Shown: positions 49,722 through 59,000 of the stretch, piece by piece
How the letters are laid out: every line of letters starts with the position of its first letter
How positions within the stretch are numbered: the stretch's first letter is position 1
Origin: Methylicorpusculum oleiharenae
Lineage (GTDB): Bacteria; Pseudomonadota; Gammaproteobacteria; Methylococcales; Methylomonadaceae
DNA length: 64,000 nucleotides
Assembly (NCBI RefSeq): GCF_009828925.2
Contig: NZ_WUTY02000001.1
Location: 1,208,492 to 1,272,491, forward strand
Direction: 5' to 3'
The notes under the pieces: model-generated
The model's database searches: none
What the model was told of the DNA's origin: nothing
Seen by the model: the letters and a program-made list of their open reading frames with translations, nothing else
Position numbers and translations under genes: made by a program

Positions 49722-51704
49722 ATGGCACAAGCGTATAAGACACCCGGCGTTTACATCGAGGAAATACCGAAATTCCCGCCTTCCATTGCTGCCGTAGAGA
49801 CAGCTATTCCTGCTTTTATCGGCTATACCGAAAAAGCGGTAAGAGATGGCGAAACCTTAATCAACAAGCCGATTCGGATAGAATCCATTGCGGAATATGA
49901 ACTGTATTTCGGCGGCTCGCCATCCCAGAATGTCACTTTATTTTTAGATACCAACAATCAGTTCGTGCGCTCGGAAGCGTTTGCGAAGCTGTACCTGTAT
50001 GACAGTCTGCGGCTGTTTTATGCCAATGGAGGAGGCAAGTGCTACATCGTCTCGGTAGGTCCGTTTCCGGTAAGCGTCTCTTCGGCAACGCTGGAAGCTG
50101 CGTTATTGCTGCTTGAACAAGAAGATGAACCGACGCTGATAGTGGCACCGGATGTGGTTTCGGATACGAACGGCCCCTATGAGTTTCAGAAACAGGCGCT
50201 GGTTCAATGCAACAAACTTCAGGACCGGTTTGTTATTTGTGATTTGACCCAAAGCGTCACCAATACCGCTTTTAATGCTTCAGTTACCGCATTCAGAAAC
50301 AGCATCGGCATCAATTTTCTCAAATACGGTGCGGCTTATGGGCCTTGGATCAGAGCCAATCTGCCGCGAACGCTGTTACACAGAAATATCACTTTGTTGC
50401 GTGAGGGTGTCAACACGGCGATTCAACTGGGCAATCTGACCAACGATGAAGCCACCCAGGCCGTTATCGCGGATTTACTGATCGTGGAGGATTTCGTCTC
50501 TGAAGCCCAAACGGTCAAAGACGCGTTGAGCGGAGACCCTGCCATAACGCTTGAAGATCACAGCAAGGAACTGACAGATAATTACAATGCCGCAACGCTG
50601 GTTGCCGACATTAAAGCAGCGATTAAAGTCGTAACCGACTTCATGGTCGATATCATTAACGCGATCGATGAACGGTATGACTTAGCGCCAACAGCTTCCG
50701 AACGGTTTAAGTTACGCACCGAAATCGAAAAATATATTGAGAGCGGCCAGATCAAATCAGCCTTTAGAGCGGTTGCTGATCACCATATCCACTTGGCCGC
50801 TTTAGCAGATCCGGATGCCATGCCGCTATTGTCGACCGGAGCCGATCTCGATGAGGTGGCCGGGTTTTTGGGCTTTACTGATAGCGCGACTTTGTTGAGC
50901 GCCGCTTCTGTCGATGTTTCGGACAGCTACAACGGTTTGTCCACGGTCAAGCAACGAGGCGATGTTGCAATCAGTGTAGTGTTGTCCGGAGTTAATGAAG
51001 CGATCACCTTTTTCCACTTTTTAGAATCGACCCAACTCAGTTATGAAAAAGCCTTGAACGAAATCTTGTTGGCAGGATTCGGACTTTATAAAAGTCTGGT
51101 GTCCAAAGCGGCCGATGCGCTGAATTTATTACCGCCATCAGGGGCGATTGCCGGTGTTTATGCGGCCATCGACAGGGACAGGGGTGTCTGGAAGGCGCCT
51201 GCCAATGTCAGTTTGAATGCCGTTACTGCTCCGGCAGTAACAATCTCTCATGAGCAGCAAGGCGAATTCAATGTCGATGTCAACGGCGGCAAATCGGTCA
51301 ATATCATCAGGGCATTTACCGGTAAAGGTACACTGGTTTGGGGGGCTAGAACGCTGGCCGGTAATGACAATGAATGGCGCTATGTCAGTGTGCGGCGTTT
51401 TTTCAATTTTGTTGAAGAATCGGTCAAAAAGGCGACCGAACCGTTCGTCTTCGAGCCCAACGACGCCAACACCTGGGTGCGCGTTCAGGCGATGATCGAA
51501 AATTTTCTGACTGTACTCTGGCGGCAGGGCGCCTTGCAGGGGATCAAGCCGGAACATGCATTTTATGTGGCCGTGGGATTAGGTAAAACCATGACGCCGC
51601 TGGATATTTTGGAAGGCAGGATGATTATCGAAATCGGCATGGCTGCGGTGCGTCCCGCTGAATTCATCATCCTCAGATTCTCGCACAAAATGCCTGAATC
51701 CTGA
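49722..51704 (+). CDS. eCIS contractile sheath protein
   Basis: The 660-residue protein starts with the sheath N-terminus YKTPGVYIEEIPKFPPSIAAVETAIPAFIGYT. It ends with the sheath C-terminal domain: RTLAGNDNEWRYVSVRRFFNFVEESVKKATEPFVFEPND, then VRVQAMIENFLTVLWRQGALQG and IEIGMAAVRPAEFIILRFSHK. Between ~225 and ~445 it carries a long mostly helical insertion (TVKDALSG, EIEKYIESGQIKSAFRAVADHH), making it longer than Afp2-4 sheaths. Only one sheath gene is seen, whereas Afp has three. It forms the contracting outer tube. Confidence 0.93.
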   Translation: MAQAYKTPGVYIEEIPKFPPSIAAVETAIPAFIGYTEKAVRDGETLINKPIRIESIAEYELYFGGSPSQNVTLFLDTNNQFVRSEAFAKLYLYDSLRLFYANGGGKCYIVSVGPFPVSVSSATLEAALLLLEQEDEPTLIVAPDVVSDTNGPYEFQKQALVQCNKLQDRFVICDLTQSVTNTAFNASVTAFRNSIGINFLKYGAAYGPWIRANLPRTLLHRNITLLREGVNTAIQLGNLTNDEATQAVIADLLIVEDFVSEAQTVKDALSGDPAITLEDHSKELTDNYNAATLVADIKAAIKVVTDFMVDIINAIDERYDLAPTASERFKLRTEIEKYIESGQIKSAFRAVADHHIHLAALADPDAMPLLSTGADLDEVAGFLGFTDSATLLSAASVDVSDSYNGLSTVKQRGDVAISVVLSGVNEAITFFHFLESTQLSYEKALNEILLAGFGLYKSLVSKAADALNLLPPSGAIAGVYAAIDRDRGVWKAPANVSLNAVTAPAVTISHEQQGEFNVDVNGGKSVNIIRAFTGKGTLVWGARTLAGNDNEWRYVSVRRFFNFVEESVKKATEPFVFEPNDANTWVRVQAMIENFLTVLWRQGALQGIKPEHAFYVAVGLGKTMTPLDILEGRMIIEIGMAAVRPAEFIILRFSHKMPES

Positions 51705-51746
51705 TTTTAGCGGCTGACATTCATTACATAGTAAGAGGGAAAAATC

Positions 51747-52184
51747 ATGGCGCAAGAATATCCACTACCGCGATTTCACTTTCAAGTGGACTGGGGCGGT
51801 GCAAAATTGAGTTTTACCGAAGTGACCGGTCTGGTGATGGAGCGTGAGAAAATCGAATACCGGCACAGCGACAGCAAAGATTTCAGCAAAATCAGCATGC
51901 CCGGTTTAATCAAATTGAGCAATTTGACGATGAAACGCGGCAAATTTGAAGGCGACTTTGACTACAACAATTGGATGGATGAAATTGCCAATGATCGCAT
52001 CAATGGCCGTCGTGACGTTGTCATTCGATTGATGAATGAAAAACATGAACCGGTAGCGGCGTGGGCAGCCACCCGTTGTTTTCCGGTAAAAGTGACCGCG
52101 CCCGATCTTAAATCCGATGCCAACGAAATTGCCATCGAAAGCATAGAAGTGGCGCATGAAGGGCTGAAGTTGATGAAAGTGTAA
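51747..52184 (+). CDS. eCIS inner tube protein 1 (T4 gp19-like)
   Basis: The 145-residue protein follows the phage tail tube pattern PLPRFHFQVDWGGAKLSFTEVTGLVMEREKIEYRHSDS, then IKLSNLTMKRGKFEGDFDYNNWM and the conserved VIRLMNEKHEPVAAWAATRCFPVKVTAPDLKSDANEIAIESIEVAHEGL. It builds the rigid tube inside the sheath. It is a paralogue of the next gene, 5 bases downstream. A strong Shine-Dalgarno (AAGAGG) precedes it. Confidence 0.93.
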   Translation: MAQEYPLPRFHFQVDWGGAKLSFTEVTGLVMEREKIEYRHSDSKDFSKISMPGLIKLSNLTMKRGKFEGDFDYNNWMDEIANDRINGRRDVVIRLMNEKHEPVAAWAATRCFPVKVTAPDLKSDANEIAIESIEVAHEGLKLMKV

Positions 52185-52189
52185 CAAGC

Positions 52190-52630
52190 ATGGTCGCTTA
52201 CTATCCGCCTTTGGGCTTTTATTACAAAGTGGAATTCGGCATCAGTCAGATGAGCAATGATGTGCGTTTTCAGACCGTTTCCGGGCTGACGGTTGAATAC
52301 GATTACGAAAGCTTTAAAGAAGGCGGTGAAAACCGGTTTGAGCACAAATTGCCGGTGCGTACCAAATACGCCGATCTGGTCCTCAAGCGCGGTATGTTGA
52401 CCGATTCCAGCGTTATCAAGTGGTTTATCGACGCTTTTCGTGATCGCACTTTTGAACCGGCTTCAGTGAATGTGATTCTGATGAATGAAAAAAGCGAGCC
52501 GTTAAGAACCTGGAAAGTCGCTCATGCGATACCCAAAAAATGGCAAGTCAGCGATTTTAACGCCAATGAAAGTGCTGTCGTCATCGAGACGATGGAACTG
52601 ACTTACCGGTATTTTACTGTGCAATCGTAA
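52190..52630 (+). CDS. eCIS inner tube protein 2 (T4 gp19-like)
   Basis: The 146-residue paralogue of the preceding gene contains PLGFYYKVEFG, FQTVSGLTVEYDYESFKEGGENRFEHKLPVRTKYADLVLKRGML and ILMNEKSEPLRTWKVAHAIPKKWQVSDFNANESAVVIETMELTYRYF. In Afp/PVC, two tube paralogues serve as main tube (Afp1) and baseplate-proximal tube (Afp5), so this could be the initiator tube ring that meets the baseplate. Confidence 0.93.
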   Translation: MVAYYPPLGFYYKVEFGISQMSNDVRFQTVSGLTVEYDYESFKEGGENRFEHKLPVRTKYADLVLKRGMLTDSSVIKWFIDAFRDRTFEPASVNVILMNEKSEPLRTWKVAHAIPKKWQVSDFNANESAVVIETMELTYRYFTVQS

Positions 52631-52661
52631 CCGGACTTAGCGCGCTGCAAAAAGGAAAAAA

Positions 52662-52850
52662 ATGCCCATAGAGATCAAAGAACTGCACATTAAAGTGACG
52701 GTTAATCCACCGCAAGACGTTAAAGCTCAGAAAGTGCGGGCATCGGTATCTGCCGGGCAAGCGTCAAACAGTGCGGTAGACAAAGAGGCTGTCGTCGCCG
52801 AATGTGTGGAGCAGGTTTTGCAGATACTCAATAACAAAAGGGAGCGCTAA
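52662..52850 (+). CDS. DUF5908 eCIS small protein
   Basis: The 62-residue protein begins MPIEIKELHIKVTV, the typical DUF5908 start, followed by a charged linker and a C-terminal helix (AVVAECVEQVLQILNN). DUF5908 genes are found almost only in eCIS loci, between tube and LysM genes, as here; the function is unknown. AAAGGAAAAAA precedes it, and its TAA overlaps the next ATG by one base. Confidence 0.85.
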   Translation: MPIEIKELHIKVTVNPPQDVKAQKVRASVSAGQASNSAVDKEAVVAECVEQVLQILNNKRER

Positions 52851-53557
52851 TGGCCGATAACGGAAAGCTTGAAAAAATGCTGATCCTGGCGTTTTCCGAT
52901 TCTGAGAAAGCGGAAGGCGGGGGGGTATTGGAAGCTGATGAGACTATTGAGGCTTTGATCAATCCGGAAACTTACACGCTGGATACCAAACTCAAATTTT
53001 CCGAGTCAGGGCAGGGGCATGGCACCAGCGGGCAACAATTAAAATTCGAATATACCGAACCTGAAGAAATCACCTTTGAATTTCTTTTCGATAACACCGG
53101 TATCATCGACGGCAAACCGCGCGACTCTATCGCTGATGACCTCAAACATTTTAAAGAGGTGCTGACCGGTTATAAAGGCGATGCGCATGAGCCCCGGCAT
53201 TTCAAGTTGGTTTGGGGTGAAAATTCTATTTTCAAAGGCAGGGTGGTAGAGGTCGGCATCACCTATAAGCTGTTCAGGCCGGATGGAACGCCGATTCGAG
53301 CACTGGTTAAAGTCAAATTCAAAAGCAGTATCGAAGAGCAAAAACGTGCGGCAAAAGAAAATAAAAGTTCGCCTGATTTAACCCATAGCCGCAAAGTGAA
53401 GGCGGGCGATACCTTGCCGTTGATGTGCTACAAAATTTACGGTGATCCTCGCTATTACCTGGAGGTGGCGAAAAAAAACCGCTTGAACAATTTTCGCCAG
53501 TTGCAGCCGGGCACCGAAATTTTTTTTCCGCCCATCGCCAAGACGGTTAAATCATGA
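52850..53557 (+). CDS. eCIS LysM tube-baseplate adaptor (Afp7/Pvc7-like)
   Basis: The 235-residue protein has an N-terminal CIS-tube-like domain (EALINPETYTLDTKLKFSESGQGHGTSGQQLKFEYTEPEEITFEFLFDNTG) and a C-terminal LysM (KVKAGDTLPLMCYKIYGDPRYYLEVAKKNRLNNFRQLQPGTEIFFPP). In Afp/PVC this protein joins tube, spike and baseplate. Its stop overlaps the next start by 4 bases. Confidence 0.92.
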   Translation: MADNGKLEKMLILAFSDSEKAEGGGVLEADETIEALINPETYTLDTKLKFSESGQGHGTSGQQLKFEYTEPEEITFEFLFDNTGIIDGKPRDSIADDLKHFKEVLTGYKGDAHEPRHFKLVWGENSIFKGRVVEVGITYKLFRPDGTPIRALVKVKFKSSIEEQKRAAKENKSSPDLTHSRKVKAGDTLPLMCYKIYGDPRYYLEVAKKNRLNNFRQLQPGTEIFFPPIAKTVKS

Positions 53558-55317
53558 CCAACGAATCGGTCATTCCGACACCTGCGACACCGGATGTCTG
53601 CACGGTGGCTTTGCTGATAGACGGGGAGGAAATATCAGGGCAGTTTCAGATTTTAACAGTAGCCGTGTCAAGGGAGATCAATCGAATCCCTTCGGCTACG
53701 CTTCAATTGAAAGATGGAGAGGCGGCTAAAGCGACATTTGCGGCTAGTAACAAGGCCTATTTTATTCCTGGTAAGTCCATTGAAATACAGTTGGGTTATC
53801 GCTCGCAGAATACCCCCGTATTTAAAGGCGTCATCGTCAAGCACAGTATCAAAATCAGGAAAAACGAAAGTCTGCTGATTTTGGAATGCCGCCATCAGGC
53901 CGTCAAAATGACCGGTGGCATCAACAGCCGTTATTACACAGATAAAAAAGACAGCGACATCATGGAAGAGTTGATCGGATTGTATGGGCTGGCTAATGAT
54001 GTTGAATCAACAGAACCGGAGTTAAAAGAAGTCGTGCAATACGAGGCCAGTGATTGGGACTTTCTGATGTGCCGTGCCGAAGCCAATGGGCATGTCGTCG
54101 TTGTCGCAGACGACAGCCTGAAGATAGGCAAACCGTTAACCGGAGAAGAGCCGGTGGTACAGGTGCGTTATGGATCAACATTGCTGGAACTGGATGCCGA
54201 AATCGATGCCCGTTTGCAAAGCAAAAGCCTCAAAGCCACTGCCTGGAATGCCGCCGGGCAGGAGGTCATAGAGGCCGAGGCCGCTGAGCCTTCTGCAATG
54301 AACAGCGGTAATTTGGCTCATGCCGATCTGGCTGAAGTTATGCAGGATGACAGCGAAATCCGCCATGGCGGGGGGCTGACGTTGCCGGAACTGAAAGCCT
54401 GGGCCGATGCGAGGTTATTGAAAGAGCGGCTTGCCAAAATCAGGGGACGGGCAAAGTTTCAGGGTTTTGCCGATGTGCAGCCCGGAAAGGTGATTGACTT
54501 GACCGGCATAGGTGAACGCTTTGAAGGCGCGGTTTATGTTTCAGGCGTGCGTCACACCGTGGCGGGTGGTAACTGGGAAACCGATGTGCAGTTTGGGATA
54601 AGCCCTGAGCTTTTTGCCGAAACTTACCAGTTGAGGCCGTTACCGGCTGCCGGTTTGCTGCCTGCGGTCAGCGGCCTGCAAATGGGTGTGGTGACTTTGC
54701 TGGAGAACGATCCTGACGGCGAAGACCGGATCAAAATCCGTTTGCCTTTGGTCAGTGCTTCTGATGAAGGCGTCTGGGCACGACTGGCGACACTGGATGC
54801 CGGTAATCAGCGAGGCACTTTTTTCCGGCCTGAAATCGGTGATGAGGTATTGGTCGGCTTTCTAGGTGACGACCCGCGATATCCTGTGGTGCTGGGTATG
54901 TGTCACAGCAGCGCCAAACCGGCGCCGGAATCTGCAAAAGATGACAATCACCGTAAAGGTTATATCAGCCGCGAGAAAATGGCCTTTACGTTTGATGACG
55001 AGAAAAAAGTCATTCTGTTGGAAACGCCGGGCGGTAACCGCATCACGCTTTCTGAAGATGAACAGGCTATTTTGGTTGAGGACCAAAACGGCAACAAGAT
55101 CACGTTGGACAGTGACGGCATCACCCTGGAGTCCGCCAAGGACATCATTTTAAAAGCAACGGGCGATGTCAAAATCGAAGGAATGAATGCCGAAATCAAA
55201 GCCCAAACGGGTTTCAAGGCCGAGGGTTCGGCGACAGCAGAGATTTCCGGTGCCAGTACGACGATCAATGGCAGTGCCAGCACCACCATCAAAGGTGGCG
55301 TCGTGCAAATCAATTAG
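53554..55317 (+). CDS. eCIS VgrG-like central spike (Afp8/Pvc8-like)
   Basis: The 587-residue spike has gp27-like domains (~1-340, IPSATLQLKDGEAAKATFAASN, FIPGKSIEIQLGYRSQNTPVFKGVI), a gp5-like OB fold (~375-460, DPDGEDRIKIRLPLVSASDEGVWARLATLDAGNQRGTFFRPEIGDEVLVGFLGDDPRYPVVLG) and a repeat-rich beta-helix tail (~480-587, GGNRITLSEDEQAILVEDQNGNKITL then AEISGASTTINGSASTTIKGGVVQIN). It has no extra C-terminal effector domain. It forms the trimeric puncturing device beneath the tube, tipped by the PAAR protein. Confidence 0.93.
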   Translation: MTNESVIPTPATPDVCTVALLIDGEEISGQFQILTVAVSREINRIPSATLQLKDGEAAKATFAASNKAYFIPGKSIEIQLGYRSQNTPVFKGVIVKHSIKIRKNESLLILECRHQAVKMTGGINSRYYTDKKDSDIMEELIGLYGLANDVESTEPELKEVVQYEASDWDFLMCRAEANGHVVVVADDSLKIGKPLTGEEPVVQVRYGSTLLELDAEIDARLQSKSLKATAWNAAGQEVIEAEAAEPSAMNSGNLAHADLAEVMQDDSEIRHGGGLTLPELKAWADARLLKERLAKIRGRAKFQGFADVQPGKVIDLTGIGERFEGAVYVSGVRHTVAGGNWETDVQFGISPELFAETYQLRPLPAAGLLPAVSGLQMGVVTLLENDPDGEDRIKIRLPLVSASDEGVWARLATLDAGNQRGTFFRPEIGDEVLVGFLGDDPRYPVVLGMCHSSAKPAPESAKDDNHRKGYISREKMAFTFDDEKKVILLETPGGNRITLSEDEQAILVEDQNGNKITLDSDGITLESAKDIILKATGDVKIEGMNAEIKAQTGFKAEGSATAEISGASTTINGSASTTIKGGVVQIN

Positions 55318-55327
55318 AGGTTGAACC

Positions 55328-55597
55328 ATGCTTCCAGCCGCAAGAGTGACGGACATGATTATTAGCGCAGCAACGCAGGGCGCGCCTTTGCCCATCTTGC
55401 CGCCAGGCGCGCCGACTGTTTTGATCGCCGGATTGCCTGCCGCCAGACTGGGTGATACCTGCGGCGCCGATGCGATCATCAAAGGTTCGGCAACGGTGAC
55501 GATAGGCGGTATGCCTGCAGCCCGTATTACCGATACAACAGCGGGCGGCGGGGCCGTTATGCCGCCCGGCGCAGTAACTGTGCTGATTGGGGGCTGA
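55328..55597 (+). CDS. eCIS PAAR-domain spike tip (Afp10-like)
   Basis: The 89-residue protein has internal PAAR-like motifs PAARVTDM, PAARLGDT and PAARITDTT, with glycine-rich turns (TVLIAGLPAARLGD, TIGGMPAARITDTTAGG). It sharpens the tip of the VgrG-like spike. Three PAAR-type repeats in 89 residues are normal for this single-domain family. No cargo domain is attached. Confidence 0.92.
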   Translation: MLPAARVTDMIISAATQGAPLPILPPGAPTVLIAGLPAARLGDTCGADAIIKGSATVTIGGMPAARITDTTAGGGAVMPPGAVTVLIGG

Positions 55598-55599
55598 GT

Positions 55600-56037
55600 A
55601 TGAGTTTTCTTGGGCGCGGCTGGTCATTTCCTCCTTCCTTTAGTTTTGCTTCCTGCACGGTTGACATGACCGAAGCGGAAGCCGACATTGTCGCCAGTCT
55701 CGAAATTCTGCTTGGCACGGCGCAAGGCGAGCGCGTCATGTTGCCTCAATACGGCTGCAATTTGCAGGAATTGCTGTTTGAAACGCTGGATACACGCATG
55801 AAAACGCTGATGGCCGATAAGGTCGAGTCGGCCATTTTGTATCATGAACCGCGTATCGAGCTGGAAAAGGTGAGTTTGGATGACAGTCTGGCATTGGAGG
55901 GTGTGGTGTTGATATCGGTGACCTATCGGGTGAAAACGACCAATTCGCGGTTCAATTTTGTTTATCCGTTTTACAAGCAGGAGGGTACCGATATCAACCT
56001 GACGGCAACGGTTAATCTTTTACCTGACAGTGATTGA
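55600..56037 (+). CDS. eCIS gp25-like baseplate protein (Afp9-like)
   Basis: The 145-residue protein matches GPW/gp25: LGRGWSFPPSFSF at the N-terminus, IVASLEILLGTAQGERVMLPQYGCNLQELLFETLD containing the conserved ILxTxxGERvmrPeyG pattern, and ILYHEPRIELEKVSL. It is part of the baseplate inner ring and starts sheath polymerisation. It lies 2 bases after the PAAR gene. Confidence 0.93.
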   Translation: MSFLGRGWSFPPSFSFASCTVDMTEAEADIVASLEILLGTAQGERVMLPQYGCNLQELLFETLDTRMKTLMADKVESAILYHEPRIELEKVSLDDSLALEGVVLISVTYRVKTTNSRFNFVYPFYKQEGTDINLTATVNLLPDSD

Positions 56038-56040
56038 GCC

Positions 56041-59000
56041 ATGGCGACCGATGATTGCAAGCAAAACCGCGATCCATTGAAACTCATCCATGAGGGGACC
56101 AGCCAGGATGCGCGCTTGCTTGCAGCCTTATCGCCGGACTATGCGCCGGTCAATGAACATAAGCCGGAACACGGCATGGTGTTCGCCAAGGCCTATGCGG
56201 CATATTTAAATTATTACGGGTCCAATACCACCGTATCCGGTGACTGGCAGAGCTTTTTCAGTAAGGACGTTTCGGTGCAATTGGCTGTCGCGGCGGTACA
56301 GGATGTCGATAATTACCGCGCCTATGTCAAAGAGCGGTTCGATTATCTGAATGATCGCAGTCATAAAAATGAAACCGGAAAGCTGAAAAATAATTTAGGC
56401 CTGTTATTTTCCTGTGCCGGTTCACTGACAGGCCAACTGGATCGATTGAAAGAAGGGTTGCCTGCAGAGAGTGCGTTGAAAGCCACACTGGTAAACCGGA
56501 TACAAACTCAACTGGCTCCCGCATTTAAACGGCTGATCAGTTATTACAAAACGGATTTGGCGCAAGCGTTACCCCATCCTTTGGTGGCGGATATCCCGGC
56601 TGATATTTCTGTGTTGGGCGTAAACGCAGTTAAATTCAGTGAGGTGCTGGCCGCAGGCTTGTCCAAAGACTGGATTAGCGGCGCAAACGATTGGGCCGCT
56701 TATCTTGCTGTGATCAACGCCGATCCCGGCATTTTTGGCCTTCCGCCGGGTGATGAGTTCGACCGGATTAATCACCTTGCCACGCATAATCTGTTTACGG
56801 CTGTTTTCGATCAGTTACTTAAAGTCTATGCACGCACGGTTGTTGACGCGCAAGCCGCATTAGAAGCCAGTTTTACCGGACAAGACAGTCATGATCCTCA
56901 TTACACGCTGTTCCTGGCATTCCTGCGGTTATTCGAGCATGCTCGCGCGCAAATCAACACGATAACCGGGAGGCATCTGGATTTTTATTACCGGGACATT
57001 CTGCAACTCAAAGAAAAACCCGCTGAACCTTCGCAGGTTCATCTGCTGGTTGAATTGACCCGGCAGACGCAAGCCCATTTACTGGAACAAGGCAGCTTGT
57101 TTAAAGCCGGAAAAGATGGCGGGGGTAGAGACGCGTTTTTTGCCGCCACAGCTGATTTTGTTGCCAACCGGACGCAGGTTGGTGCGTTAAAGACGGTTTA
57201 CCGGCATGACGATGAAAAACTGGGTTTTATTGGGCCGGAGAACAGGCATCAAAACCGGTTTTTTGCTTCGCCGGAAGCGGCTTCAGCAGATGGCTTGGGT
57301 GAGAAACTTCCGGAGCAAGACCCCACCTGGCATCCGTTTTTTAATAAAGTCTATAAAAACGGAAAATTGCAAACTATCAGCATGCCTGAAGCGGAACTGG
57401 GCTTTGTGGTGGCCTCTCATTATCTTTGGATGGCTGAAGGGACTCGGACCCTCACTCTTGAACTTATGCTTGCCGGAAGCCATAGCGGTTCAGGACCTGA
57501 ATTAAAAAACGACATCACCTGTTGGCTCAGTGGTGAGAAAGGCTGGTTGGAAAAATCCGCTACATCCTTTATCCGTAACGGCAATAAGCTGACGTTAACC
57601 CTGGTCCTGGGCGGAGCCGATGCCGCTGTCACCGCCTATTCGGAGAAAGTTCACGGTTACGGTTTTGCGACCGCGCTACCTGTCTTGCTGGTTAAATTGC
57701 GGCATCGTGACGGTGTGTCATTCGTTTATCCTGAATTGGAACAATTTATCATCACCTCGATAACGCTGACTGTCAGTGTCAAGGGCCTACGATCACTGGC
57801 GGTATCCAACGATTTCGGTTCGGTGGATTTATCAAAGCCGTTTCAGCCATTCGGAGCTCAGCCGGTTAATGGCACCCGTTTTACCATGGGTTCCCAAGAA
57901 GTTTTTCAAAAGCAACTGGTGTCTGCTTCATTGACATTCGATTGGCAGAATCCGCCCCGTTATTACAGGACGCCGACCCTTTTCCCTTTATTGATCAGTA
58001 TGCCCTTGGCGGCTAATGCTATTAATCAGCCACCCGGCGGCGGGCAGACGGTGACCCTCTTTGAGGACGAAAGTGCCGCTATTGCTGCAACAGATGATGA
58101 CATTCCCACCATCGCGGTGGCTTATCTTAAAGACGGCGAGTGGAGTGATTCTGAGGGTTCTTTTGACTTTACTACCGATACGTTCTCATTGACCGGTCCG
58201 GCACAGCAAACCACCGGCAATTTTGCAGGCATGCAGGCAAACATTCCTTACCCTGTCAAAGCAGTCAACGGTTATCTACGCCTGGTTTTTCAAGGCGAGA
58301 TAGGCTTCAATCAATACTTGGTGGATCTGACACATTTCCTGGCCGATATTGATCCTAAACCACCCGTTCATCCGGGGGCGCCAGTAGTCGGGCCGTTTGC
58401 CGAGCGCATCACTATGGATTACACCGCTCAGCAAACCTTGTCACTGTCGGGCGCAGCGGCGGGCACTGATCAGCAAGCCTTGTTTTTTCATGTAGGGCCT
58501 TTCGGACATGCGCTACAGAATCCCACGCTGCCTGCCGTAAAACCGGTTTATTTGCTTCCCCAGTTCGTTGTTGCTCGGGAAGAAAGCCTTGTGCCCAGTT
58601 CGGCGGAATTTTATATAGGCCTGACCGCACTCGAGCCGCCGCAAAATCTGGCTTTGCTGTTTCAGGTGGCCGATGGCACGGCCGATCCATTGACGGTAAA
58701 GCCCGATCAGCACATTCAATGGAGTTATCTGCGCAATAACGAATGGATAGCCTTCGAACCTAGCGAGTTGCAAGACGATACAGCCGGTTTACTTAAATCC
58801 GGCATCATTGTCTTTACCGTGCCTGTTGATGCCGATACCGGCAATACCTTGCTGCCTGGAGGAATGCATTGGCTGCGCGCCGCAGTCTCTTCCGACAGCG
58901 AGGCGGTTTGTCGTTTACAGAAAGTGACTGCGCAGGCACTGAAAGCCGGGTTTGTTGATAACGGCAGCGAGCCTGGTTTTACCGCAAAAGTCTTGGCCGC

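Noticed and set aside
53554..55597. Type VI secretion VgrG-PAAR island
   Set aside because: The sheath-tube-LysM-gp25-J order and lack of TssJLM, ClpV or Hcp-type genes exclude a T6SS here.
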